Below, one piece after another: positions 36,121 through 45,352 of a stretch of 64,000 nucleotides of DNA. The notes beneath the pieces are model-generated. The model had not been told where the DNA came from. It was given only the letters and a program-made list of their open reading frames with translations, and did no database searches. Each line of letters begins with the position of its first letter. The stretch's first letter is position 1. The translations under genes were made by a program, and so were the position numbers. Source of the DNA: Klebsiella quasipneumoniae subsp. quasipneumoniae (GTDB lineage Bacteria > Pseudomonadota > Gammaproteobacteria > Enterobacterales > Enterobacteriaceae); NCBI RefSeq assembly GCF_020525925.1, contig NZ_CP084876.1, forward strand, positions 2,976,001 to 3,040,000, in the 5' to 3' direction.

Positions 36121-37082
36121 TTATTTTTACCCTGCGCCGTCTGCTGCTGTTGCTGGTCACCCTCTTTTTTCTGACCTTTGTCGGCTTCAGCCTGAGCTAC
36201 TTCACTCCCCATGCCCCGCTGCAGGGCGCGACCCTGTGGAATGCATGGCTGTTCTGGTTTGAAGGGGTGCTGCACTGGGATTTTGGCGTCTCCAGCATTA
36301 ACGGCCAGCTGATTTCCGAGCAGCTGCGCGAGGTGTTCCCGGCGACCATGGAGCTGTGCATCCTCGCCTTCGGCTTTGCCCTGCTGATTGGCATTCCGGT
36401 GGGGATGATCGCCGGCGTGATGCGCAACAAATGGCCCGATACCCTGATCAGCGCCGTCGCGCTGGTCGGTTTCTCGATCCCGGTCTTCTGGCTGGCGCTG
36501 CTCCTGACCCTCTTCTTCTCCCTGACCCTCGGCTGGCTTCCGGTCTCCGGCCGCTTCGACCTGCTGTATGAGGTGAAAAACGTCACCGGTTTCGCGCTGA
36601 TTGACGCCTGGCTTTCGGACTCGCCGTGGCGCCATGAGATGATCGTCAGCGCCGCCCGGCATATGGTGCTGCCGGTGCTGACCCTGGCGGTAGCCCCCAC
36701 TACCGAAGTGATCCGCCTGATGCGCATCAGCACCAGCGAGGTCTATGACACCAACTACGTCAAGGCGGCCGCCACCCGCGGCGTCTCGCGACGCAAAATT
36801 TTACTGCGCCACGTGCTGCACAACGCCCTGCCGCCGGTGATCCCGCGCCTCGGCCTGCAGTTTTCCACCATGCTCACCCTGGCGATGATCACGGAGATGG
36901 TATTCAGCTGGCCAGGGCTGGGCCGGTGGCTTATCAACGCCATTCGTCAGCAGGACTACGCGGCGATCTCCGCCGGAGTGATGGTGATTGGCGCGCTGGT
37001 GATTATTGTCAACGTGATTTCCGATATTCTCGGTGCCATGGCTAACCCACTGAAACATAAGGAATGGTATGCCCTACGATAG
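36117..37082 (+). CDS. sapB: Sap ABC transporter permease SapB
   Basis: A 321-residue inner-membrane permease of the DppB/OppB type with about six transmembrane helices, a large periplasmic loop after the first, and the EAA coupling loop near residues 215-235 ([21 protein letters not shown]). It pairs with SapC. It overlaps sapA by 4 bp and sapC by 14 bp, showing tight translational coupling. Confidence 0.96.
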   Translation: MIIFTLRRLLLLLVTLFFLTFVGFSLSYFTPHAPLQGATLWNAWLFWFEGVLHWDFGVSSINGQLISEQLREVFPATMELCILAFGFALLIGIPVGMIAGVMRNKWPDTLISAVALVGFSIPVFWLALLLTLFFSLTLGWLPVSGRFDLLYEVKNVTGFALIDAWLSDSPWRHEMIVSAARHMVLPVLTLAVAPTTEVIRLMRISTSEVYDTNYVKAAATRGVSRRKILLRHVLHNALPPVIPRLGLQFSTMLTLAMITEMVFSWPGLGRWLINAIRQQDYAAISAGVMVIGALVIIVNVISDILGAMANPLKHKEWYALR

Positions 37083-37959
37083 CGTTTATCTGGAAAAGCG
37101 TCCGCCCGGCGCGCTGCGCACCGTATGGCGTAAATTCTATGGCGACACCACGGCGATGATCGGCCTGTACGGCTGCGCGGGGCTGCTGCTGCTTTGCGTC
37201 TTCGGCGGCTGGTTCGCCCCCTACGGCATCGACCAGCAGTTCCTCGGCTACCAGCTGCTGCCGCCATCGTGGTCGCGCTATGGGGAAGTCTCTTTCTTCC
37301 TCGGAACCGATGACCTGGGGCGCGATGTGCTCAGCCGACTGCTGAGCGGCGCGGCGCCGACCGTCGGCGGCGCTTTTGTCGTCACCCTCGGCGCCACGCT
37401 GTTTGGCCTGGTGCTGGGCGTCATTGCCGGATCGACCCACGGCCTGCGCTCGGCGGTGATGAACCATATCCTCGATACCCTGCTCTCCATCCCCTCGCTG
37501 CTGTTGGCGATCATCGTCGTCGCCTTTGCCGGGCCGCACCTCAGCCATGCGATGTTTGCCGTCTGGCTGGCGTTGCTGCCGCGCATGGTGCGCTCCGTCT
37601 ACAGCATGGTCCACGATGAGCTGGAGAAAGAGTACATCATCGCCGCCCGCCTCGACGGGGCGTCGACGCTGAATATTCTGCTGTTCGCCATCCTGCCCAA
37701 TATCGCCTCCGGCCTGGTGACCGAGATCACCCGCGCCCTGTCGATGGCTATTCTGGATATCGCCGCGCTGGGCTTTCTTGACCTCGGCGCTCAGCTGCCT
37801 TCGCCGGAATGGGGAGCGATGCTGGGCGATGCGCTGGAGCTTATCTATGTTGCGCCGTGGACCGTGATGCTGCCCGGGGCCGCGATTATGCTCAGCGTAC
37901 TGCTGGTCAACCTGCTGGGCGACGGTATTCGCCGGGCGATCATTGCCGGGGTAGAATAA
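37069..37959 (+). CDS. sapC: Sap ABC transporter permease SapC
   Basis: A 296-residue DppC/OppC-type permease with an extended cytoplasmic N-terminus, a first transmembrane helix near residues 28-50, and the EAA loop around residues 190-208 ([21 protein letters not shown]). It includes the [19 protein letters not shown] segment typical of OppC proteins. The start lies inside sapB, and the stop shares its last base with the sapD ATG. Confidence 0.96.
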   Translation: MPYDSVYLEKRPPGALRTVWRKFYGDTTAMIGLYGCAGLLLLCVFGGWFAPYGIDQQFLGYQLLPPSWSRYGEVSFFLGTDDLGRDVLSRLLSGAAPTVGGAFVVTLGATLFGLVLGVIAGSTHGLRSAVMNHILDTLLSIPSLLLAIIVVAFAGPHLSHAMFAVWLALLPRMVRSVYSMVHDELEKEYIIAARLDGASTLNILLFAILPNIASGLVTEITRALSMAILDIAALGFLDLGAQLPSPEWGAMLGDALELIYVAPWTVMLPGAAIMLSVLLVNLLGDGIRRAIIAGVE

Positions 37960-38951
37960 TGCCGTTACTCGATATTCGTCACTTAACCATCGAATTTAAA
38001 ACCAACGAAGGCTGGGTAAAAGCCGTCGACCGCGTCAGCCTGACCCTGACCGAAGGCGAAATCCGTGGCCTGGTGGGGGAATCCGGCTCCGGGAAGAGCC
38101 TGATCGCCAAAGCTATCTGCGGCGTGACAAAAGACAACTGGCGGGTCACGGCCGACCGCATGCGTTTCGACGACATCGATCTGCTGCGGCTGTCGAACCG
38201 CGAGCGCCGGAAACTGATCGGCCACAACGTGTCGATGATATTCCAGGAGCCCCAGTCGTGCCTCGACCCCTCTGAGCGCATCGGCCAGCAGCTGATCCAG
38301 AGTATCCCTGGCTGGACCTACAAGGGCCGCTGGTGGCAGCGGCTGGGCTGGCGTAAACGTCGGGCCATCGAGCTGTTGCACCGCGTCGGGATTAAAGATC
38401 ACAAAGACGCCATGCGCAGCTTCCCCTATCAGCTGACCGAAGGCGAGTGCCAGAAGGTGATGATTGCCATCGCCCTGGCCAACCAGCCGCGCCTGCTGAT
38501 CGCCGATGAACCGACTAACGCTATGGAGCCCACGACGCAGGCGCAGATTATCCGCCTGCTGACGCGGCTCAACCAGAACAACAACACCACCATTTTGCTG
38601 ATCAGCCACGATCTGCAGATGCTCAGCAAATGGGCGGATAAAATCAACGTCATGTACTGCGGGCAGACGGTGGAGAGCGGGCCCAGCGAAGAGCTGATCA
38701 CCCTGCCGCATCACCCCTACACCCAAGCGTTAATCCGCGCGATCCCGGATTTTGGCAGCGCCATGCCGCATAAAAGCCGTCTCAACACCCTGCCGGGGGC
38801 GATACCGCTGCTGGAGCAGCTGCCCATCGGCTGTCGGCTGGGGCCGCGCTGCCCGTACGCCCAGCGCGAGTGTATTGAAACCCCGCGTCTTACCGGGGCG
38901 CGCAATCACCTGTACGCCTGTCATTTCCCGCTGAACATGGAGAAAGAGTGA
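37959..38951 (+). CDS. sapD: Sap ABC transporter ATPase SapD
   Basis: A 330-residue ATPase, same length as E. coli SapD, beginning at the ATG that overlaps the sapC stop (TAATG). Walker A is GESGSGKS (about 40-47). The signature region reads [12 protein letters not shown] instead of the usual LSGGQ, a known Sap-type divergence. Walker B is [13 protein letters not shown]. The C-terminal oligopeptide-type extension has the cysteine cluster RCPYAQREC...C. SapD also supports Trk potassium uptake in E. coli. Confidence 0.96.
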   Translation: MPLLDIRHLTIEFKTNEGWVKAVDRVSLTLTEGEIRGLVGESGSGKSLIAKAICGVTKDNWRVTADRMRFDDIDLLRLSNRERRKLIGHNVSMIFQEPQSCLDPSERIGQQLIQSIPGWTYKGRWWQRLGWRKRRAIELLHRVGIKDHKDAMRSFPYQLTEGECQKVMIAIALANQPRLLIADEPTNAMEPTTQAQIIRLLTRLNQNNNTTILLISHDLQMLSKWADKINVMYCGQTVESGPSEELITLPHHPYTQALIRAIPDFGSAMPHKSRLNTLPGAIPLLEQLPIGCRLGPRCPYAQRECIETPRLTGARNHLYACHFPLNMEKE

Positions 38952-38952
38952 A

Positions 38953-39762
38953 ATGGTCGAAACATTGCTGGAAGTGCGCCAACTCAGTAAGACCTTTCGC
39001 TATCGCACCGGCTGGTTTCACCGCCAGACGGTGGAGGCGGTTAAGCCGCTAAGTTTTACCCTGCGCGAACGGCAGACGCTGGCGATTATCGGCGAGAATG
39101 GCTCCGGAAAATCCACCCTCGCGAAGATGCTGGCGGGCATGGTGGAGCCCACCAGCGGCGAGGTGCTGATCGATGACCATCCGCTGACCTTCGGGGATTA
39201 CTCCTACCGCAGCCAGAAGATTCGCATGATCTTTCAGGATCCGTCGACGTCGCTAAACCCGCGCCAGCGTATCTCGCAGATCCTCGATTTTCCGCTGCGG
39301 CTGAATACCGACCTCGACGCCGAAGCGCGGCAGAAACAGATCATCGACACCCTGCGCATGGTCGGCCTGCTGCCGGACCACGTCAGCTACTATCCCCATA
39401 TGCTGGCCCCGGGTCAGAAGCAGCGTCTTGGCCTCGCCCGGGCGCTGATCCTGCGCCCGAAGGTCATCGTCTGCGATGAGGCGCTGGCCTCGCTGGATAT
39501 GTCGATGCGTTCCCAGCTCATCAACCTGATGCTGGAGCTGCAGGAGAAACAGGGCATCTCTTACATCTATGTCACCCAGCACCTGGGAATGATGAAGCAC
39601 ATCAGCGATCAGGTGCTGGTGATGCATAACGGGGAAGTGGTTGAGCGCGGCAGCACCGCCGATGTGCTGGCCTCACCGTTGCACGACCTGACCCGACGCC
39701 TGATCGCCGGCCACTTCGGTGAGGCTCTCACCGCCGACGCCTGGCGCAAAGACGGCAAATAG
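38953..39762 (+). CDS. sapF: Sap ABC transporter ATPase SapF
   Basis: A 269-residue ATPase with Walker A GENGSGKST (about 47-55) and Walker B VIVCDEALASLD. The signature LAPGQKQRLGLARAL is a variant of LSGGQ, as in E. coli SapF. It forms a heterodimer with SapD to power SapBC. It starts 1 bp after the sapD stop and is the last gene of the operon. In E. coli fabI follows; here the lyase-transport block intervenes on the other strand. Confidence 0.96.
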   Translation: MVETLLEVRQLSKTFRYRTGWFHRQTVEAVKPLSFTLRERQTLAIIGENGSGKSTLAKMLAGMVEPTSGEVLIDDHPLTFGDYSYRSQKIRMIFQDPSTSLNPRQRISQILDFPLRLNTDLDAEARQKQIIDTLRMVGLLPDHVSYYPHMLAPGQKQRLGLARALILRPKVIVCDEALASLDMSMRSQLINLMLELQEKQGISYIYVTQHLGMMKHISDQVLVMHNGEVVERGSTADVLASPLHDLTRRLIAGHFGEALTADAWRKDGK

Positions 39763-39770
39763 TGCCGTCT
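39750..39770 (+). terminator. hairpin at the sapF end
   Basis: The 8-bp stem AGACGGCA/TGCCGTCT spans the sapF stop codon, with CATTCACC after it. There is no U-run, so this may be a weak or Rho-dependent end in the 29-bp gap before the convergent lyase gene. Confidence 0.4.
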
Positions 39771-39791
39771 CATTCACCTCGCCCGCAGACC

Positions 39792-41291
39792 TCACGCCGG
39801 CGCGTGGCCAGCGGTTCGCTTAAGGATGGCCACCGCGCTGGCGATGTCCGGCGCCAGCCAGCGATCGTCCTCCCAGCCAGGCACGCTTTCGCGCAGCAGG
39901 TCTCGCGCCCGGCGCGTGCCCGCCGCCAGCTTCTTCGGCTCGTGAAAATCGAGCCCCTGGGCGGCGAGTAAATATTCGATGCCCAGGATCTGATAGAGGT
40001 TGCCCAGCAGGCGCTGCAGTTTCAGCGCTGCGCCGGTGCCCAGGCTTAAATGATCCTCCTGCAGACCCGAGGTAACAAAATTATCCAGCACCGCCGGCTG
40101 CGCCAGCTGCTTGTTTTCCGCGCACAACGACGCGGCGACGTACTGGGCAATCATCATGCCTGAATTCACGCCCGGTCGGGCGACCAGGAACGCCGGCAAC
40201 CCGCTCACCAGAGGATTCACCAGCCGGTCAAGGCGTCGTTCAGCGATGGCGCCCAGCTCAGCCATGGCAATGGCCAGCAAATCGCAGGCCATCGCCACCG
40301 ATTCGCCGTGCGGATGCGCCTGGGAGACCACCCGCCACTGCTCAACGGTTCCCAGGATCAGCGGATTATCAGTACAGGCGTTGAGTTCGATATTTATCTG
40401 CGTCTGCGCGTGGCTAAACTGATCGCGGCAGGCGCCATGCACCTGAGGCATCGAGCGAAGGCTTAGCGCATCCTGGGTGCGAAGTCCTTCACTTTCGGCC
40501 AGCAGACGGCTGTCCGCCAGTAGCTCACGCAGCCGCTGGCCGCTGGTCTGGATCCCGGGGCTGGCTTTCAGCGCCAGGATCTCGGCATCGAATGCCACAA
40601 GCTGGCCGCGCAGCGCTTCAAAGCTCATCGCGCCGGTGACATCGGCCCAGTTCATTAAGCGCTCGGCGTCGTCTAACGCCAGACAGGCCAGACCGGTCAT
40701 GCACGGCGTACCGTTGACCAGGCTCAGCCCCTCTTTCGCTCCCGGCGCGATGGGCTGCAGATCTAGCTGCGACAGGACCTCTGCCGCTGACCACGTTCGC
40801 CCCTGCCAGAGCACATCGCCAACCCCCATCAGGGCCAGGCCAATGTGCGCCATATGCGTTAAATAGCCAACTGACCCCTGGGAGGGCACCTGAGGGGTGA
40901 CGCCATGCTGCAAAAACGCCAACAGCTGCTGCACTATCCCGGCGGAGATCCCGGATTTACCGTGGCTGAAATTGGCCACCGCGGCGCACATAATTGCCCG
41001 GGTTGGGGCGACCTCCAGCAACGGTCCCACCCCGCAGGCGTGGCTGAGCAACGTATTGCGCGACAGCTGGTGTAGCTGCGCTTCCGGCAGCGTAATATTG
41101 CACAGCGCCCCCAGCCCGGTGTTGATCCCATAGGCTACCTCGCCGGCTTTAACGATATGCTGGACAATCGCCCGCCCTTGCGCGATACGCGACCAGGCGC
41201 TGTCGCTGAGGCTCAAGGTCGCCTCGCCCCGCGCAACGCAAGCCACCTCCTGCCAGCGTATCGGCGCATCGCCCCACTGGATCATTTTCAT
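39792..41291 (-). CDS. histidine-ammonia-lyase-fold enzyme lacking the MIO triad (ergothionase-like candidate)
   Basis: A 499-residue member of the HAL/PAL/TAL fold. Conserved parts include [10 protein letters not shown] (catalytic Tyr54), [17 protein letters not shown], Lys394 in [10 protein letters not shown] and Glu412 in LQEDHLSLG. In MIO enzymes the loop reads GSVGASGDLAPL; here it is [12 protein letters not shown], so Ala-Ser-Gly is replaced by Tyr143-Leu144-Thr145 and no MIO can form. Family members without MIO include ergothionase, which eliminates trimethylamine from ergothioneine; a trimethylammonium group can leave without MIO help. The gene overlaps the ABC ATPase gene by 4 bp and ends the importer operon; hutD is divergent. 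Substrate call is inference. Confidence 0.8.
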   Translation of the reverse strand: MKMIQWGDAPIRWQEVACVARGEATLSLSDSAWSRIAQGRAIVQHIVKAGEVAYGINTGLGALCNITLPEAQLHQLSRNTLLSHACGVGPLLEVAPTRAIMCAAVANFSHGKSGISAGIVQQLLAFLQHGVTPQVPSQGSVGYLTHMAHIGLALMGVGDVLWQGRTWSAAEVLSQLDLQPIAPGAKEGLSLVNGTPCMTGLACLALDDAERLMNWADVTGAMSFEALRGQLVAFDAEILALKASPGIQTSGQRLRELLADSRLLAESEGLRTQDALSLRSMPQVHGACRDQFSHAQTQINIELNACTDNPLILGTVEQWRVVSQAHPHGESVAMACDLLAIAMAELGAIAERRLDRLVNPLVSGLPAFLVARPGVNSGMMIAQYVAASLCAENKQLAQPAVLDNFVTSGLQEDHLSLGTGAALKLQRLLGNLYQILGIEYLLAAQGLDFHEPKKLAAGTRRARDLLRESVPGWEDDRWLAPDIASAVAILKRTAGHAPA

Positions 41292-42082
41292 ACGACCTGT
41301 CCTGGCTGTTGGTGGCTGGAGATAAATTGCTTGAAGCGCGCGGACCCCTGGCTGCCAAACAGCGCCTCTGGCGCACCGTCGCAGTCAATCGTCCCCTGGT
41401 GCATAAAGACCACCCGGTTGGAAACATGGCGGGCGAATCCCAGCTCGTGGGTGACCACCAGCATCGTCCGTCCCTCCTCCGCCAGGCTGCGCATCACCTT
41501 TAGCACCTCGCCGACCAGTTCGGGATCCAGCGCTGAGGTCGGTTCATCAAAGAGCATGACGTCCGGCTCCATGGCCAGCGCGCGGGCTATCGCCACGCGC
41601 TGCTGCTGGCCGCCGGAGAGCTGCGCAGGATAGAAATCCTTTCGGTTCAACATCCCCACTCGCTCCAGCAACTGCTCAGCCTGTTCAATGCAGGTTCGTT
41701 TGTCCCGTTTGAGCACATAATGCGGCCCCTCGATGACATTCTGCAGAACCGTCATATGCGACCAGAGGTTAAAACTTTGGAAGACCATCCCCAGCCGCGA
41801 GCGCAGGCGCTCTATCTGCCGGGGGTTCGCCGCCAGCCGATGCCCGCGGGCATGATGCTTCATTTCAATCGTCTCGCCGCCGACGCTGACCACTCCGGCA
41901 TCGGGCGTTTCCAGCAGGTTAATGCAGCGCAGCAGCGTACTTTTACCGGAGCCGCTGGCCCCGAGGATCGAAATGACATCGCCCTGCTGCGCCTGGATGG
42001 TGATCCCCTTCAGGACATCCAGGGAGCCAAAGGACTTATGAATATCGCTGACCGATAAGGTCACCGGACGTGAATCGAGCAT
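41288..42082 (-). CDS. polar amino acid ABC importer, ATP-binding subunit
   Basis: A 264-residue ATPase of the HisP/GlnQ group. Walker A is GASGSGKST (about 41-49), the signature is [15 protein letters not shown], and Walker B is [13 protein letters not shown], followed by the H-loop VTHELGFA. The HisP-type insert [19 protein letters not shown] is present near residue 78. It lies 1 bp after the second permease gene and overlaps the lyase gene, so transport and catabolism are encoded as one unit. Confidence 0.95.
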   Translation of the reverse strand: MLDSRPVTLSVSDIHKSFGSLDVLKGITIQAQQGDVISILGASGSGKSTLLRCINLLETPDAGVVSVGGETIEMKHHARGHRLAANPRQIERLRSRLGMVFQSFNLWSHMTVLQNVIEGPHYVLKRDKRTCIEQAEQLLERVGMLNRKDFYPAQLSGGQQQRVAIARALAMEPDVMLFDEPTSALDPELVGEVLKVMRSLAEEGRTMLVVTHELGFARHVSNRVVFMHQGTIDCDGAPEALFGSQGSARFKQFISSHQQPGQVV

Positions 42083-42083
42083 C

Positions 42084-42815
42084 TTACTCTCCTTTGGTTA
42101 TCGGCTTGAGCGACACGGTCGCCGGATTTTGCCGGGTATGCGGGGTTAAACGCCGTTCAAGCAGGGCGTACAGCTGCACAATGATGAAATTGAGCAGCAG
42201 GTAGATGGCCGCCGCGCAGAGGAATACCTCCATCGTCCGGTAGGTACGCTGAATAATCTGTTGGGCCACCCCCGTGACGTCCCAGACGGTCACCAGGCTT
42301 GCCAGCGCCGTCGACTTGACCAATAAAATGGCCTCCGTGGAGTAGGCTGGCAGCGCATAGCGCAGCATCACCGGGGCAATGATCCGCCGCAGCAGCAGCC
42401 AGCGCGACATACCGCAAGCCTGGCCGGCTTCAATCTGGCCCGGCGGTATCGCCAGCAACCCGCCGCGCAGAATTTCCGCGGTATAGGCCGCCGTACAGAG
42501 CGCCAGCGCAAGAACGGCGCAGATAAAGGGTTCGCGCAGCAGCGGCCACAGGAAACTGTGGCGGATCACCCCAAACTGACCCAGCCCGTAATAAATGAGA
42601 AACAACTGGATCAGCAATGGCGAACCGCGAAAGATCAGGATATAGCCTTTGGCGAAACCGCTTGCCAGCGGCCAGCGGCTCATTCGCAGCGCCAGAACGC
42701 CAAGAGCCAACACGCCGCCGAGCAAAAAAGAGCAGATAAAGAGCCCCAGCGTCACCGGCAGCGCCGCGCCGAGCTTCAACAACGTCTCACCGAGAAAGGC
42801 AAAATCGATAATCAT
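42084..42815 (-). CDS. polar amino acid ABC importer, permease subunit (HisM-like)
   Basis: A 243-residue inner-membrane protein with about five helices. The family signature is [42 protein letters not shown], abbreviated here to [12 protein letters not shown] and RYALP, which contains the EAA loop. It pairs with the permease encoded 9 bp upstream, as HisM pairs with HisQ. Length is typical. Confidence 0.94.
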   Translation of the reverse strand: MIIDFAFLGETLLKLGAALPVTLGLFICSFLLGGVLALGVLALRMSRWPLASGFAKGYILIFRGSPLLIQLFLIYYGLGQFGVIRHSFLWPLLREPFICAVLALALCTAAYTAEILRGGLLAIPPGQIEAGQACGMSRWLLLRRIIAPVMLRYALPAYSTEAILLVKSTALASLVTVWDVTGVAQQIIQRTYRTMEVFLCAAAIYLLLNFIIVQLYALLERRLTPHTRQNPATVSLKPITKGE

Positions 42816-42824
42816 ATGGGCTCC

Positions 42825-43544
42825 TTACGCCTGCGCGGCGCTGCGACGCAGCCAGGCGCGGTTCAGACGGCTCTCCGCCCGGGTAAACGCGCGGTTAGAG
42901 AGCAGCGTCAGGATCAAATAGCAGCCGCCGCCGATGAGATAGAACAGGAAATAATCGCGGGTAGAGCCAGCGGCAATCTGGCTGGCGCGCATCAGTTCAA
43001 CCATCCCGGTCACCGATACCAGCGCCGAGTCTTTGAGGCTCATTTGCCAGACGTTGGACAAACCCGGCAGCGAATAACGGACAATCTGCGGCAACAGGAT
43101 GCGCTGCAGGATCCGCCAGCGCGGCATGCCAATGGCGGAAGCCGCCTCCACTTCACCGGGCATCAGCGCCAGACGAGCAGCACGGTAGACTTCCGCCTGA
43201 TACGAGGAGGAGATCAAGCCAATCGCCAGAGCGCCAATCAGAAATGGCGGAACCTCAATAAAGCCGTCTGCGCCAAACAGACGCCCCAGCCATGAAATCA
43301 TCCCTGAGCCGCCAAAATAAAACAGATAGATCACCAGTAATTCAGGGATACCGCGGAATACCACCGACCAGGCGGCGCCGAACCAGCGCGCTGGCGCGTG
43401 GCGGGACAGCTTCGCGGCGGCGATAACGCCGCCCACCCCCGCACCGACGGCCAGCGCCGCGAGCGACAGCAGCAACGTAGTCAGCGTTGCGCTGAGGATC
43501 AGCGTCCCCCACCCGTTTTCACCCAAACTCAGAAGATTTAACAT
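42825..43544 (-). CDS. polar amino acid ABC importer, permease subunit (HisQ-like)
   Basis: A 239-residue permease with about five helices. The EAA loop is seen in GEVEAASAIGMPRWRILQRI and is followed by RYSLPGLSN. It is 11 bp downstream of the substrate-binding protein gene and 9 bp upstream of the second permease. The pair forms the membrane channel of a type I amino acid importer. Confidence 0.94.
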   Translation of the reverse strand: MLNLLSLGENGWGTLILSATLTTLLLSLAALAVGAGVGGVIAAAKLSRHAPARWFGAAWSVVFRGIPELLVIYLFYFGGSGMISWLGRLFGADGFIEVPPFLIGALAIGLISSSYQAEVYRAARLALMPGEVEAASAIGMPRWRILQRILLPQIVRYSLPGLSNVWQMSLKDSALVSVTGMVELMRASQIAAGSTRDYFLFYLIGGGCYLILTLLSNRAFTRAESRLNRAWLRRSAAQA

Positions 43545-43555
43545 GGTTGCCTCGC

Positions 43556-44407
43556 TCAGGGAGTCACGTCGCTTTTAAACCATTTCTCACTCAGTTTTTT
43601 TACCGTCCCATCGGTCAGCGCCGCCTGAATGGCGCTATCCAGTTTCGCTTTGAGTTCGGTATCGGCGAGGCGCACGCCCATCGCCTCACCGCCTCCCCAG
43701 ATTGGGCCGCTCATCAGCGGACCGCTCAATGCCAGATTGCTATTCTCCGGGCGCGACAGGGTGGTGTTGGCAAAGGTAATATCATCAAACACCGCGTCGA
43801 TGCGCTCAGCCTGCAGGTCGAGGATCGCATCCGCTGAGTTGTTATATTCCCGGACGTCAGCGATATCCTTGAAATACTTATCAATAAACGGGGTGTACAC
43901 GGTGCCGGACGCGATGCCGATGGTTTTCCCTTTCAACGCCGCGCGCAGAGGCGCAATCGCCGCCTGAATCTCTTTCTCATCATCATGAAGCTTAACCGTC
44001 GGAGACGGAGGGAGCAGCGACCCTTTTACCGCAATGAAAGAGGCCGGCGTGGCTGCGTATGCCTGGGTAAACGCCACGACCTTCGAGCGCTCTGGGGTGA
44101 CGACGATAGCATCCATGATCACGTCATATTTTCCGGCGTTAAGTCCGGCAATCATGCCATCCCAGTTCTGCACCACCAGTTTGCATTCGATCTGCATCCG
44201 CTGGCATAAATTCGCCATAAGCTCGGGCTCGAAACCGCTGAGTTTCCCGCCGGGAAGCGTCAGATTCCAGGGTTCATAGCCGCCTTCCGTAGCGATGGTG
44301 ATCGATTTCCACTCTTTAGCGTATGTTGAGCCACCAGACAGCAGTAGCCCCGAAAACAGGGTGACCAGGCAGGCCTGGCGGAAAGTAATACGCTGTTGCA
44401 TTTTCAT
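43556..44407 (-). CDS. periplasmic substrate-binding protein of the amino acid ABC importer
   Basis: A 283-residue family-3 binding protein with a signal peptide ending in GGSTYA. Family landmarks are ATEGGYEPWNL, GFEPELMANLC, VQNWDGMIAGLNAGKYDVIMDA and TPERSKVVAFTQAY. The specificity loop cannot be decoded by eye; HisJ, ArgT and octopine-binding proteins share this form. As the first gene of the operon that ends in the MIO-less lyase, it probably binds that lyase's substrate, a histidine betaine such as ergothioneine or hercynine. It is transcribed from the HutC-box region at 44408-44610. Confidence 0.92.
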   Translation of the reverse strand: MKMQQRITFRQACLVTLFSGLLLSGGSTYAKEWKSITIATEGGYEPWNLTLPGGKLSGFEPELMANLCQRMQIECKLVVQNWDGMIAGLNAGKYDVIMDAIVVTPERSKVVAFTQAYAATPASFIAVKGSLLPPSPTVKLHDDEKEIQAAIAPLRAALKGKTIGIASGTVYTPFIDKYFKDIADVREYNNSADAILDLQAERIDAVFDDITFANTTLSRPENSNLALSGPLMSGPIWGGGEAMGVRLADTELKAKLDSAIQAALTDGTVKKLSEKWFKSDVTP

Positions 44408-44473
44408 TCTCCCGATCGCGTTTTGTCATGATGGCTCTGGTCAAGGCGATAAGATAATTCGCAGATGACTGCT

Positions 44474-44487
44474 CATGTATATACAAG
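44474..44487. promoter_or_regulatory. HutC-type operator in the importer-hutD divergent promoter
   Basis: CATGTATATACAAG matches the CTTGTATATACAAG dyad form associated with HutC (GntR family) at 13 of 14 bases, around a perfect TGTATATACA core. It sits centrally in the 203-bp divergent gap, just before a TTGACA hexamer that serves hutD. HutC is released by urocanate in the histidine-utilisation system, so the locus may respond to urocanate or thiourocanate. Confidence 0.6.
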
Positions 44488-44489
44488 CA

Positions 44490-44518
44490 TTGACAAACCC
44501 GCACACGCGCTCAATGAT
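44490..44518 (+). promoter_or_regulatory. candidate sigma-70 promoter of hutD
   Basis: TTGACA is perfect at -35 and AATGAT follows after 17 bp. The HutC-type dyad ends 2 bp before it, well placed for repression. The leader to the hutD ATG would be about 85 nt. Confidence 0.45.
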
Positions 44519-44610
44519 GGATTTGTGAGCCCTGTTGTAAATAATTTGTAAGAGCTTTGAGACAAGCGTGTAACAAATACTATCCACTTCCGACTTCCGC
44601 CGAGCAAACT

Positions 44611-45153
44611 ATGATCACCTATTTTGATTACGCTACCTTGCCCGTCACACCATGGAAGAACGGCGCCGGCGCCACCCGGGAAATTATCGCCATTCCTTCC
44701 GTAGATGCGCCTTTTCTCTGGCGCGCGAGCATTGCCACCCTGCAGGCCGATGGCCCATTCTCCCCTTTTCCCGGCGTCGACCGGACGATCGTCCTGCTGG
44801 CGGGGCAACCGCTACGGCTGCGCGGGGAGGAGATCGACCATCCGCTGGCGCGCTGGCAGCCGTGGGCGTTTCCCGGCGAATGGGCGCTGTCCAGCGTCGG
44901 GATCGTTGAGCCTGGACTGGACTTCAATGTCATGACCCAGCGCGGGCGAGCCCTCGCGCAGGTTGAAGTGGTGAGCGACAGGCAGCGACCGGCCACTAAC
45001 GGGGTTGCTTATGTACTGCAGGGTGAATGGGATCTGGCCGGACGGCGCTGCGCCGTCGGCAGCGGGCTCTGCTGGCACGGCGACGCTCCGGGCGAGTTGC
45101 GGCCTCTCAGCGCCGATGGGCGTCTGCTGCTGGCGGCGATTGCGCTCAAATAG
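44611..45153 (+). CDS. hutD: HutD family protein
   Basis: I chose the ATG at 44611 (MITYFDYATLPVTPWKNGAG), which matches the family start; an ATG 18 codons upstream adds unconserved sequence. The ribosome-binding site is weak. The 180-residue bicupin has the hallmark PWKNGAGATREI and SIATLQADGPFSPFPGVDR. In Pseudomonas HutD limits the upper flux of histidine catabolism and binds N-formyl-glutamate or urocanate-like ligands. Here no hutU, hutI, hutG or hutC is in the window, so this copy probably belongs to the MIO-less lyase system opposite. Confidence 0.88.
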   Translation: MITYFDYATLPVTPWKNGAGATREIIAIPSVDAPFLWRASIATLQADGPFSPFPGVDRTIVLLAGQPLRLRGEEIDHPLARWQPWAFPGEWALSSVGIVEPGLDFNVMTQRGRALAQVEVVSDRQRPATNGVAYVLQGEWDLAGRRCAVGSGLCWHGDAPGELRPLSADGRLLLAAIALK

Positions 45154-45352
45154 TCAGCAGAGAAAAATGGTATACTTGAGCCATCGCGATCGGCTTTTAC
45201 CCCGCGCGGCGCGGGCCGGCTGAAAAATATCGTGACACAAGGGGTCGTCAGTGGGATATAATTCCCGGCTAAATTTGAGTTATTTTGAAATAACAATGTT
45301 AACGTTATGATTGTTAAAGTAAAAATAAGCAATAACGATAAGGATTAAAGCT
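45154..45352 (+). promoter_or_regulatory. fabI promoter and AT-rich leader
   Basis: A TATAAT at 45257-45262, inside GGGATATAATTCCC, is the best -10 box; GTGACA (45232) is a poorly spaced -35. The roughly 85-nt leader is AT-rich, with inverted repeats TTATTT/AAATAA near 45280-45293 and AACAAT/ATTGTT near 45293-45315. A GC hairpin, CCCGCG/CGCGGG at 45201-45215, may mark the end of hutD transcription. No gene is seen. Confidence 0.5.

Noticed and set aside
37959..39762. Degenerate LSGGQ motifs in SapD and SapF as signs of inactivation
   Set aside because: Walker A and B are intact in both, and these variant signatures are characteristic of Sap ATPases in E. coli as well.
45201..45215. CCCGCG/CGCGGG hairpin after hutD as a terminator
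   Set aside because: The stem is only 6 bp and no U-run follows on either strand; noted only in the leader entry.
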